From the NCBI GenBank assembly GCA_021442155.1, contig JAKCPB010001392.1:1-64000 (forward strand): a DNA stretch of 64,000 bases. Reading direction: 5' to 3'. Below are positions 35,740-44,700 of this stretch, piece after piece. A program made the position numbers and the translations under genes. How positions within the stretch are numbered: position 1 is the stretch's first letter; the number at the start of each line of letters is the position of its first letter. The notes under the pieces were generated by a model. That model was not told the DNA's origin. It did no database searches and saw nothing but the letters and a program-made list of their open reading frames with translations. Source of the stretch: Cymbidium sinense. Its lineage: Eukaryota; Streptophyta; Magnoliopsida; Asparagales; Orchidaceae.

Positions 35740-36330
35740 TATCTTTATTTCCAATCAATTTGGGTTAAGTTCAATTTTTGCTCAACATGACCCCTTTAGG
35801 TCATGTTGGGTCTAAGGTCAATTGGGCAAGGTTGGGTCTAGTTGGCCAATTGAGGCATTCGTCAAGTTCCACAAGTGATTTGGAATTGACATGACCCATT
35901 AGTTCCAATTAATTTGGCTTAGATCAAGTTTTGACACATTTTGACCCTTTAGGTAAAAATGGGTCAACTTGGGTCAAGTGAGCCAATTGGGCTAGGTTAG
36001 GCTCAAATGTTGGCTTGGTCAAGTTTAAACATAGGTCATGAGTGAACTTAGATCAATGGTTTCAATCAATTTGGCCTATGGTGGAATCTGGCTATGTAAG
36101 GTTTCATTTTGGGTTAAGTGTTGACTTGGTCAACCCTTAGGTTTGACTTGGTTTGACCCAAATTTGATTGATTGATCATCCCATGATGATTGTTGATCAT
36201 GATGAGAGGAAATATGAGTTTGGTTCAATCCAATTTGGGTAGGATCAAAATTTGCCTCATAAGGGTACTTTAGGTCACTTTGGGTCAAGTGAGCCTAAGT
36301 GGATCAAATGGCTTGGTCAAAGCTTGATTT
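35740..36330. promoter_or_regulatory. Inverted GGTCAA/TTGACC cluster in the 5' LTR
   Basis: This is the same motif cluster as in the 3' LTR at 18,480-19,020; the first part of the cluster is missing because of the 4 kb deletion. TTTTGACCCTTTAGG and GGGTCAACTTGGGTCAAG are examples. W-box-like cores are observed; a regulatory role is inference. Confidence 0.45.
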
Positions 36331-36459
36331 GAAGTTCGTTGATCTTGTACATGGACTCACAATTGAAATATAAATCCATTTACAAGTGGTATGAATTCAA
36401 ATAGGTTTTGATCCATTTGAAAATTTCATATTCAAAGGAAGAATATGAAAGGGTTTTGG

Positions 36460-37250
36460 GTTTGATTTTTGATTTGGGTTTTGATTGAAAGATTGAAGAT
36501 TGGATTTATATATGAGCTTCTGATTGTAGGATTGACTGAACCATGAGAGAAAATCAAGGGTTTGGCTAGATTTGAAAGTCATTTGGCTAAGTTAAAGATT
36601 TTGACTTGAAAGGCTTATATTTGATTTTGAATGGATTTGAGTTTGATTTTTGGAATTGGTTTTGATTGTTTGAATTTATATTTCATTTATATATGTGAAT
36701 ATAAATGATAATATAAATGGATCATGAGAAAATTTCAAGGATTTGAAGTGATTTAATCATGATTTAGGTTAAATCCATTAAAGGGAATTTAAAGGATTTA
36801 AGGAAATTTTTAAATTGAAATTTAATTTTTGAATTGGATTGGATTGATTTATATTTATATTTCATTTATATATGGGAATATAAATGAGAATACAAATAAG
36901 TTTTAAGAAAATCCCATGAGTTTGAATAGGTTTGATCATGATTTAGGTTAAATCCATTAAAGGGAATTTAAAAGATTTAAGGGAGTTTTAAATTGGAATT
37001 TAATTTTTGGATTAGATTTTGTTGATTAATATTTATATTTCAATTATATATATGAATAAAAATGTGAATATAAATAAGTTTTGAGAAAATCCCATGAGTT
37101 TTAATAGGTTTTGATCAAGATTTAGGTTAAATCCATTAAAGGAATTTAAAGGATTTAAGGAAAATTTCGTGAATTGATTTTGAATTTTGAATTTGATTTG
37201 GTGGGTTTGAATTTATATTTTGAAATCACAATATAAATAATGTATGAAAA
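36460..37250. repeat. Five tandem subrepeats of about 170 bp in the 5' LTR
   Basis: Copies near 36,500, 36,670, 36,840, 37,025 and 37,200 share TTTATATTTCATTTATATATG, ATGAGAAAATYYCA and GATTTAGGTTAAATCCATTAA. They pair one-to-one with those at 19,150-20,000. Confidence 0.85.
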
Positions 37251-37642
37251 TATTAATGTTAAGGAAAAATTATGGACTGCTTAAGAAAATTTGGACTTAC
37301 GATATTTAGATGGATTTTGATCATGGGTTTCAATCATAGATTTCAATCATGGAGTTCAATCATGGAATTGATTTGAGTTTGGAGAAAATCAATTAAGATT
37401 GATTTGGAGTTTGACTTGGAGGAAGGAAGGTGAGGAAAGAATTAAGCTAAGGGTAGGGAAGTTTTCCCAACACCCCTAAGGCATGACCTATTCTTATGAC
37501 TAACTCTTCTAAGTCTCTAAGTCTAGGTTGGAGTATCCACCTAATCACTAGATGTGTCTTTAGACTAAGGAACTCTTAAAGTCTAAGAGGAGTCATATGC
37601 CAAAGATGGAGGGGTTGAAAGCTCATTCTAAAAATGAGGTCA

Positions 37643-38880
37643 ATACTCCCTCAAAATCAACAAGTCTATTCTCGTGAACTTGGCCAAAGTTTAAGAATAA
37701 AAGTAAAAGGAAAAGAAAAAGAAAGAGAAAAAGAAAAATAAAATAGAAGAGAAAATGAAAAAGAAATAAAAGGGAGTAGAAATAGACTTAGAAGAGGAAG
37801 TGGAGCCTTACATTAGATTCCACCCGCATTTTGTTACTCCATTCGAACATATGGGTAGGACGACCAGATCTCCACCAGGAAGATGAAGAGGGTAGTCAAG
37901 AGGCAATCCCAGGGGTGGAAAACCACCTTATTGGCCACCCAATAGAAGATATGTCCCATCTACCAAGAGTACACCTGTTATCCATATAGACATAGAATCT
38001 AGTTCACAGGATGAATCTTATATAGTTAGCACCAACCTCTTCTAGGTAGTTGGAATTCCTTTGGAGGTGACACTTGAGCAGATAGCGATGAAGATCGGGC
38101 TCCAAAGCAAAGCATAAGTGTATCCAAGTCTATATGTGAAACAGTTGGCATCAGTTGGGAATCTTAGCTCTAACCCAACTTTCCTCTCAAAAAGGTAAGT
38201 GGTTGGTAGTTAAGGAAGCCCCTAAGTCATCCACAGGTCTGAAGACTTAGAGGTTCTTTCTAGGAGCATCATCCTCAAGTCAAAAAGTTGATGTAGAACT
38301 TGAGGATGATTCATTTATAGATTTAATAGAATTACTTTTTTTTGGTACTTTCCTTATGTTCATAATTTAGCAAAGAAATGGTTAATCCCATATACTTGGT
38401 CAAAGCACAAGTCAGATTACTTTGAAAGAATATGGAAGAACAAATGCAAAAGCTCTCAATCAAGACTGGACTAGGATTGGTATAGTGAGTCGATCGATGA
38501 TGATGATTACATAGTCATCACCAATTATTTGGAATCGATAGGTTTTTCAAATCACACTAACTCATATGAGGAGCTATCTTATAAACTTTGATGATCCAGA
38601 TGATTTTGAAGTCAAAGATGCACGAGTTCAAGAAGAGATCAAGTCAACCATCGATGAGCTCAAGAAATCAACTTAGGAATTGAAGAAGATCCGCCCAACA
38701 TACATCAGTTCTTTGTTGAATGAAATTGAAAAACTATGACTTAGTTAGGCTATTGATGAGTTTAAGGACTCTTTATAGGAGTTATGAAGAGATGCAGATT
38801 GGCTCTCACATAGTGGTCCATAAACTAGAAATAGAGCCTACTAACCCTATCAAGCAAGCTCTAGATGCATGTGATTAGAC
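37643..38880 (+). pseudogene. Protease-RT linker of the host element (third piece)
   Basis: The host resumes here with CTCGTGAACTTGG and the A/G-rich AAAGAAAAAGAAAG tract, collinear with 27,310-27,200 read on minus. Then comes GATTCCACCCGCATTTTGTT, matching 27,180. From 38,340 to 38,690 pieces of the acidic linker are readable (TWSKHKSDYFERIW and, out of frame, DEYIVDDD-like residues). It is heavily interrupted by stops. No separate function is recognised. Confidence 0.75.
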
Positions 38881-39720
38881 ATAGAATAATAGGTCATTTA
38901 TGAAGTCAAAATTGATGATGTTGGCTTCATCCGAAGAAAAAAATACCTACGGGTTAGCCAACATCATCCCAATTAAGAAAAGAATGACCAAATTCACATA
39001 TGCATCAATTTTAGGGATTTAAATAAGGCATGTCTAAAGATGAATTTCCACCACCAATCTGAGAGGACATTGGGTCATCTCATGCAATTCTCTTTCATGG
39101 ATGGCTTATCTAGATATAATCAAATAAAGATGGCCCCTGAAGATGAATGAAACACTACTTTTAGAACCTCGATCAGAATCTATTGCTATAAGGTCATGCC
39201 TTTCAGCCTTAAAAATGATGGTGCTACATACCAGGGGGCTATGACTCGAATCTTCGATGAACTCATTAATCATCAAGTTGAGTGCTATGTCAATGATCTC
39301 ATGATCAAAAGTAAAGAAAGGAAGAACATCTCTTTGACTTAGAGTAGTTTTTGAATAGTTAAGATAATTTAACCTCAAAAGAACCACAAGTGTACATTGA
39401 GTAGCTTGAGAAATTCCTTGGGTTTATTATCCGACGAAACAAAATCAATCGGAGAATATCAATGTGATATTAGAAATACCACCCCCTAAAATTTAACTCC
39501 ACTTAGATCATTCCAAGGGTGGTTGGCGTATCTAAGATACTTTATATCCAACCTATCAGGAAGATGTCAACCATTCTCAACACTTATCAAAAAGGATGCC
39601 AAGTTTAAGTGGGATGACAAGTGTGAGCATGCCTTCAAATACATCAAGCATTACATGAAGACACTATTAGTTATTAGCCCCTATCTGGGGCACTCATACT
39701 TTACATTGCTATGTTAGATG
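38881..39720 (+). pseudogene. Reverse transcriptase of the host element, broken and mutated
   Basis: It is assembled from several frames: ICINFRDLNKACLKMNFH, FSFMDGLSRYNQIKMAPEDE (first catalytic Asp kept), FRTSIRIYCYKVMPFSLKN, then ECYVNDLMIKS at about 39,280-39,312. The YVDD box has become YVND (codon AAT at 39,292-39,294), so even a repaired frame would lose a catalytic aspartate. The open piece 39,523-39,717 gives MAYLRYFISNLSGRCQPFST and KKDAKFKWDDKCEHAFKYI, the RT thumb and connection. Order and motifs are the same as in the minus-strand copy at 25,190-26,300. Confidence 0.92.
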
Positions 39721-40150
39721 ACTCCCTTTTGCTTTGTTGGCCCAAGCTAATGATGAAGGGAAGGAAAATGCACTCTACTACCTTATCATCTAATCATGAG
39801 GCTAATTATCCACCCATTGAGAAGCATTGCCTAACTTTAATCTTTGCATCCCAAAAGCTACAACTACATGCTTCCTCATATGGAACTTAATCTCTAGGAT
39901 CAATCCACTATAGTATCTCATGAAATGGTCAATCTATCGGATGGTTGGCATGATGGTCCATGATCCTCTCTCTCACAATTTGACATTACCTGTACCCCTC
40001 CATGCGATGAAAGGATAAGCAAATTTCTTAGCAGCACACCCACTTCTTGTTGACTCTCCACTTAGTGATGATCTCCCCAATGAACAAATCATGAATATAG
40101 AGGATACTAGCATTCACTATTGGGAGATGTACTTTGATGGTATGGCTTTC
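39721..40150 (+). pseudogene. Ribonuclease H of the host element, decayed
   Basis: Multiple stops occur. Alignable pieces such as HEMVNLSDGWHDGP and ISKFLSSTPTS correspond to the RNase H-connection part at 24,900-25,190 of the minus-strand element. The HPLPVDSPLSDDLPNEQIMN-like linker near 40,045-40,095 is shared. No catalytic residue can be confirmed. Confidence 0.72.
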
Positions 40151-40159
40151 TCTAAAAGA

Positions 40160-40440
40160 GGAGAATAACCATAATCTAATATTCCAGGAAAGGCAGGGGT
40201 AGGAATAGTTCTCTTAACTCTGGACTACGATGTGATGAGATTCTCATATCATTTGTCCAATCCTTGCACCAACAACAAAGCTGAATATGAGGCTCTAATT
40301 GTCGAGTTAGCCATTACTCTAAGCATCTAGAACATCAACATCTTGAGGATTCTCAGAATTATCAACCAAATCATGGGTCTATAAGGTTATAAAGCCCAAG
40401 CTCCATCACCATAAGTACACCATGGAGTTGTTGGCCCAAA
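40160..40440 (+). pseudogene. Archaeal-type RNase H of the host element
   Basis: It reads LTLDYDVMRFSYHLSNPCTN and NKAEYEALIVELAITLSI, then a stop, then NINIL and IINQIMGL. The AEYEAL motif is intact. The DSQLV box is partly lost (only the INQI part is left). It is collinear with 24,590-24,850 and supports assignment of the host to the same Tat lineage. Confidence 0.85.
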
Positions 40441-40780
40441 TCTAGAGGTTACCATTTATAAAATTCCTCAGGAGAGAGTTGCAGCATATGCTTTAGCCGC
40501 TTGCCAAGGTTGACATGTCCAAAGGATGAGTCTATATCAATAAAGGTCCAAAATAGACAAGTCTTATCCTTATTGATATTGAACTCATCAAAAGTACTCT
40601 CTCTTGAAGGGGAGGTTGCCATTGCCAAGAAGGATGAGGAGTTGGGTGGAGGCAACCACTCATGGATTACCTAAATAAAGACAAACTACCTCAAAGAAAC
40701 TCAGATGAAGCAAAGAGCACTTTCACGCTCTTATGGATGGTGTCTTATACAATCTTTCGATCATATGTGGTTATGTTGTT
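40441..40780 (+). pseudogene. Linker between aRNH and integrase, host element
   Basis: This is a low-conservation linker of pol with stops in all frames. GGTTATAAAGCCCAAGCTCC lies at its start. From about 40,690 it leads into the integrase N-terminal region (SYLHSLMDGVLYNLSIICG-like residues at 40,725-40,765). No independent gene is seen. Confidence 0.55.
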
Positions 40781-41830
40781 TTAGACAAGCATGAAGCCCA
40801 TAAGATCGTGGGAGAACACTTAGGATTATGTGGAGCCAACCAATCGGTTTGAAGATGAAAGCTAAGATCAAGAGATTAGGATACTACTGGCCATCGATGA
40901 TCAAAGATTGCATGGATACAACTAAGCGATGCCACCAATGTCAAAATACGGTGTGGTCCCAACATTCTACATCTTACATTGGCCTCATGGCCATTCGAGT
41001 GTTGGGGTACCGACATAGTGGGTCTGATTGATCCTCCTTCTTCCAAGGGTCATCGGTTCATCTTAGCTGCTACTGACTACTTTTCCAATGGGCAAAGGTG
41101 ATTCTGCTCAGAGAGGTCACAGCTCAGCATGTGCTCCAATTTTTTAGGAACCATATTTTATATAGGTTCAGAGTGTCTCGATGAATTATGTCTAGTAATG
41201 GTACTACATTTAAGAGCATCGAGATCAACAACTTTGCTCGGTGACACAACATAAAATGTAGATATTCTACCATCAACTAATTGAGGGCAAATTACTTAGT
41301 ATAAAACTTCAACAAAACTCTCATCTGGCTAAAGAAGACACTCAACAATAATAAGCGATGGTGGCATGAGCAGTTAGTGAAGCCTTGTTCTACCCACATG
41401 ACTCAATCACTCATTTCTCCTTAGTGTGATGGGTGCAAAACCATTATACCATTAAACGTCCAACTCTCATCACTAAGGATAGTTGTGGGTAGCAAGATCA
41501 TAATAGAGTAGAATGCCAAGTTACAGTTAGAAGATCTCAAAGGTTTTGGAGGAGAGACACCTGTGAGCATGCCAAAACCTTGAGTTGTACAAAGCTAAAA
41601 TGATTCAAGCTAACAACAAGTTGGTCCATCCAAGTGCTTTTCAAATAAGAGAGCTTATTTTAGTTCTAAGGAGACTTATTATTGCCTATCATAAGATGGG
41701 AGGCAAGTTTGAACACACATAGGAAGGCCCTTTAGCCATATAGAAGGCCTACCAATGAGGATCTTATTATCTTTATAATCATAAGGGAGAGCACCATATT
41801 CTTCCAATCAATGAGCTCTACTAAAAGAAA
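40781..41830 (+). pseudogene. int: Integrase of the host element, active site damaged
   Basis: The open part 40,828-41,031 shows [20 protein letters not shown] and KRCHQCQ, the zinc half-site. The next frame gives [19 protein letters not shown], with the first catalytic Asp (GAC at 41,012-41,014). The second Asp region reads IMSSNGTTFKS, with Ser (AGT, 41,194-41,196) where the minus-strand copy has Asp. C-terminal pieces (LELYKAKMIQ, LVLRRLIIAYHKMGGKFE) continue to about 41,720. The enzyme could not work: an active-site residue is gone and the frame is broken repeatedly. Confidence 0.9.
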
Positions 41831-42029
41831 GATTATAAATCATGTTTGAAAATAATTATCATAAATGAAAATTTTATTTGAATTAAATCTCTTCAATGTC
41901 GAAAGTAATCTTTTTTGTGAATCTGCCATGATGTGTTTAGGGTAGGTGTAAGGAACCCGAGAAGCATCCTATCCTTCATTGACACAACACAAATATAAAC
42001 TACACTCAAACATATAAAACAAACACATA
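41831..42029 (+). other. Post-integrase non-coding stretch, host element
   Basis: AT-rich sequence leads from the integrase stop region to the 3' tandem array. It is similar in position to 22,770-23,139 of the minus-strand element. No gene is seen. Confidence 0.55.
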
Positions 42030-43690
42030 TCTTTTATCTCGGGCTACTCTGAGTTGAGATAATGCCCCCAACAGCACTCACTTTCATGGCTGCTCTTGGT
42101 GATGTCTACCTATGTCTGTCTGGTTTTCTTGCTTTGGGGGATGTAATTCTGCTATGCTTTCCTTCCTTACTTTGCCACAACAAACTAATGAGCACCTTGT
42201 TAGTTTGGTAGGCCTTATTGTGTGGTCAGTAAGCTACCTCATGTTGGCTTTGTTTAAGGGGATGTGAGTCTACTACACTTTCTTCTTGGATTAGCCTTCA
42301 TTCACTGACTGGGTCAATTATATTTGAGGTTTAAGATAAGTCCCCTAGTGGATCCTTCCCTCTTGAGTGCTTCAAGTCTAGGTCCAATCCTTCCTCGAGG
42401 CTCCCTACTTAGTAGTCACTCTAGGTCAGATAATATCTATCCTGTCGATGATAGACTATCTCGATGATCAGTTCCACTTGGAAAGTTGTTAGCTTACATG
42501 CTTTCTTTCTAGATTGATCATTGCATATCGACAGGAACCTTAGGTAGGTTGGTTGTCACTATACTGATTGATAAACCACTCATGCTAACAGATACACCTT
42601 AGGTTGGTTGGTTCTCGCACCTTAGGATACACCACTCATGGAAGATGTAAGTCTGCCACGCTTTCTCATTGAGTTTACCACCATACATAAATAGGCTTTC
42701 TTTTCTAGGGCTCAGGATAACGCCCCTAGTAGCACCTTCATTGTGGGAACTATATTTGGATCACATCCTTTATGACCCCATTTAGACACTACGCAGGTTA
42801 CTATCGGATTAGATAGTTACCCATTCATAGTATCTATCCCTGTGGTTGGAGAATCTATCATGTGGATGTGCAGATTCTCCCTTGGTCCAATAAATTTGAG
42901 AAAGGTCAAGGCCTACATAGCCCCTTCTCAGTGTGGTCCCTCGCACACCAATAGGGTACACACAAACATATAAATAAAATATATATTCACTTATGGATTA
43001 GGAGAACACTCCTAGTGGTACCTTTTCCTAAGCAGGCATCCTATCTTTAGGGCAGTGTTAGCAAAACTCCCTATAGGAATTGCTTGGCTACTCTTGAGTC
43101 AGTATAAGTCCCCAACAATATTCACTTAGTAGTTGCCCTTAAGTCGGGTCAATTTGTTGTGCTACCAATAGGTCACCTTAGTAGTTATTCCCTACTTTAG
43201 AAGATGTAAGTCGACTATGCTTTTTTTCAAGCACAGTAGTTGTACATTGAAAGGAAACCCCTTAGGTTTGCTAGCTCTACCCCACAGCCAGTAGACTATC
43301 CCAAGGGATTTATAAATCTGGGATAGGACAAGTTTAATATAGCCCCTTCTCAGTGGGCCCATCACACACTGATATCATTCATAAATTAAATCTATCAAAT
43401 TAGACTGAGCTCACATCACAACAGATATGCCCTCAATTCAAAAGCAAACTAAACCAAACAAACTATATCAAATCACATAAAATTAAGATAAAATTAATCT
43501 TGACAACCTTTGAGTTGACATAAGTCCCTAGTGGCATTCACTCAGTAGTCACCCTAGGTCAGGTTCAATTTGTTGTGCATCCGACAGGTCACCCCAACTA
43601 TTGTTCCTTACTTTGGAAGATGTAAGTCTGTTACGCTTTCTTCCTAGCACAGTCGTTGCACATCGAAAGGAAAAATTAAACCAACTTCTT
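42030..43690 (+). repeat. Tandem repeat array in the 3' region of the host element
   Basis: Six or so irregular copies are reverse complements of the 20,800-22,760 units. For example, CAGTAGTCACCCTAGGTCAG, GGAAGATGTAAGTCTG and GCTTTCTTCCTAGCACAG at 43,535-43,660 match 20,854-20,990. GATGTAAGTCTG-type cores lie near 42,270, 42,650, 43,205 and 43,620. It lies downstream of integrase, as in the other copy. Confidence 0.88.
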
Positions 43691-44200
43691 TAGTTGAGTC
43701 TAAATTAAAGAACTCCAACCAAACTCATATTCCCAGTGAATACATCCCCAAACAAATCTATGAAATCAAACTCAAATCTCAATCCCCAGTGGATAGCCTG
43801 AACCTGCTTCCCTAGTGGAAACTTCATATACCTGATCCCCAGTGGACTCAAGCCCATATCTCTAGCAAATATGCCTCCACATCAATTAAAACAAAATAAA
43901 TTAAAGTCAATTTGATCTTAATCCTTGGTGGATTGTAGATTCTTATCCCCAGTAGATCTTCATTCCATAAATCATATAATCAAATCAATTTCAAACCTTA
44001 TCCCTAATAGATTTTCTTCTTTTATGTCCTTGACATAGACTCCTCACATGTCATGTCCAATGCATGTGTGATCCCCTAGTTGATCTCCCTCCATTTCCTT
44101 GACAGGGAATTCTCATCAAATCTTATTTCTTCTCTTATGTACACCTTTAATACATCAACCAAAAGCCTAACAATGTATACATTCAAATTACATCATCTTA
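43691..44200 (+). other. Distal 3' region of the host element, LTR missing
   Basis: CCCCAGTGGA-type motifs recur (CAGTGAATAC, CCCCAGTGGATAGCC, CCTAGTGGAAACTTC, CCCCAGTGGACTC). They match the reverse complement of 20,500-20,700, just inside the 3' LTR of the other element. The similarity fades by about 44,200 and no LTR follows, so the host is truncated here. Confidence 0.68.
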
Positions 44201-44700
44201 ACATTGTAATCAACATTTTATGATTTGTGATGGTGCAAGCTCAAACTAAATGTACAATATGACGCTGAACATATTATAGTGTGAATTAACACACTATATT
44301 ATATTATAATATATGATGTTATATTATAATTTGCTATAATATAATATATTGTCTAACATTACACATCATTAGAATCACTTAAATGGAACAAATAACAAAT
44401 TTTTTTCAAAATATGAATAACATTCATTTTGGATGTAATATTGTATTTTTTTCTATTATAAATGGTACAAAATAGCATAATTTTGGTGTTGCTTCTTGGT
44501 GTGTGCCATGAATTTGGCCAAATTCTGCCATCTTAACAAATTTAATCATCTTATTTATTAAATCAATATTTTTATGATTTATATTAATATAGACTATCAA
44601 GCACAATACCATAATATATTAAAATATTTCAAAACAACTTATAACATCCAAAAAACCACCACTACATGCTCAAATATATGGTCATTATACTATAATATAT
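44201..44700. other. AT-rich unique stretch with palindromes
   Basis: This is neither telomere-like nor alignable to the retroelements. It is very A/T-rich with runs such as ATTATATTATAATATATG, and a perfect 9 bp inverted repeat TATAGTGTG-AATTAA-CACACTATA at 44,275-44,298. It could be the remnant of a small AT-rich transposon or pre-existing flanking DNA. I found no terminal repeats that settle this and no supported gene. Confidence 0.5.

Larger units (their letters stand above)
12722..37642 (-). mobile_element. Complete but decayed Tat-lineage LTR retrotransposon, about 24.9 kb
   Basis: In minus-strand order it comprises a 5' LTR (37,642-33,955), a primer binding site-like sequence (33,946-33,926), a leader with a hairpin repeat array, gag, protease, RT, RNase H, archaeal-type RNase H, integrase, a tandem-repeat 3' region and a 3' LTR (20,337-12,722). 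The second, archaeal-type RNase H before integrase, the very long LTRs and the long untranslated repeat arrays fit the Tat/Ogre group of Ty3/gypsy. The two LTRs are much closer to each other than to the solo LTR: about 8 differences over 150 bp near 13,260 versus 34,510. A target duplication is not clear: left ATACTACCTC, right ATACTCCCTC. All reading frames are interrupted, so it is not autonomous. Confidence 0.9.
33955..37642 (-). repeat. 5' LTR of the minus-strand element, with a 4 kb internal deletion
   Basis: Both ends match the 3' LTR (12,722 and 20,337). At about 35,699 the sequence jumps from the position equivalent to 14,393 to that equivalent to about 18,425, so about 4.0 kb of the LTR (including the G-box patch and AT-rich centre) is missing. 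The retained parts include the TTC tract (35,595-35,660), the GGTCAA cluster (35,740-36,330) and the five 170 bp subrepeats (36,460-37,250). The junction lies in a short GGTTTAGGTTTAGG stretch. On the right it abuts host sequence at 37,643. Confidence 0.87.
2867..44200 (+). mobile_element. Host Tat-lineage Ty3/gypsy retrotransposon, nested and truncated
   Basis: Three + strand pieces (2867-4857, 12,484-12,721, 37,643-44,200) join into one element when the minus-strand insertions are removed. They give gag, the gag-protease linker, protease, protease-RT linker, RT, RNase H, archaeal-type RNase H, integrase and a tandem-repeat 3' region, in the usual Ty3/gypsy order. The assignment rests on collinear similarity to the minus-strand element in this window, and the 238 bp middle piece supplies exactly the segment missing between the outer two. 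The 5' LTR, leader and gag start are absent, the left edge abutting satellite at 2866. The right end fades out near 44,200 with no LTR. All frames carry stops and shifts. The right limit is uncertain by about 100 bp. Confidence 0.85.

Noticed and set aside
44424..44612. A 62-codon minus-strand open frame in the AT-rich stretch
   Set aside because: It is rich in I, N and K as expected from base composition; no motif or neighbour supports it.
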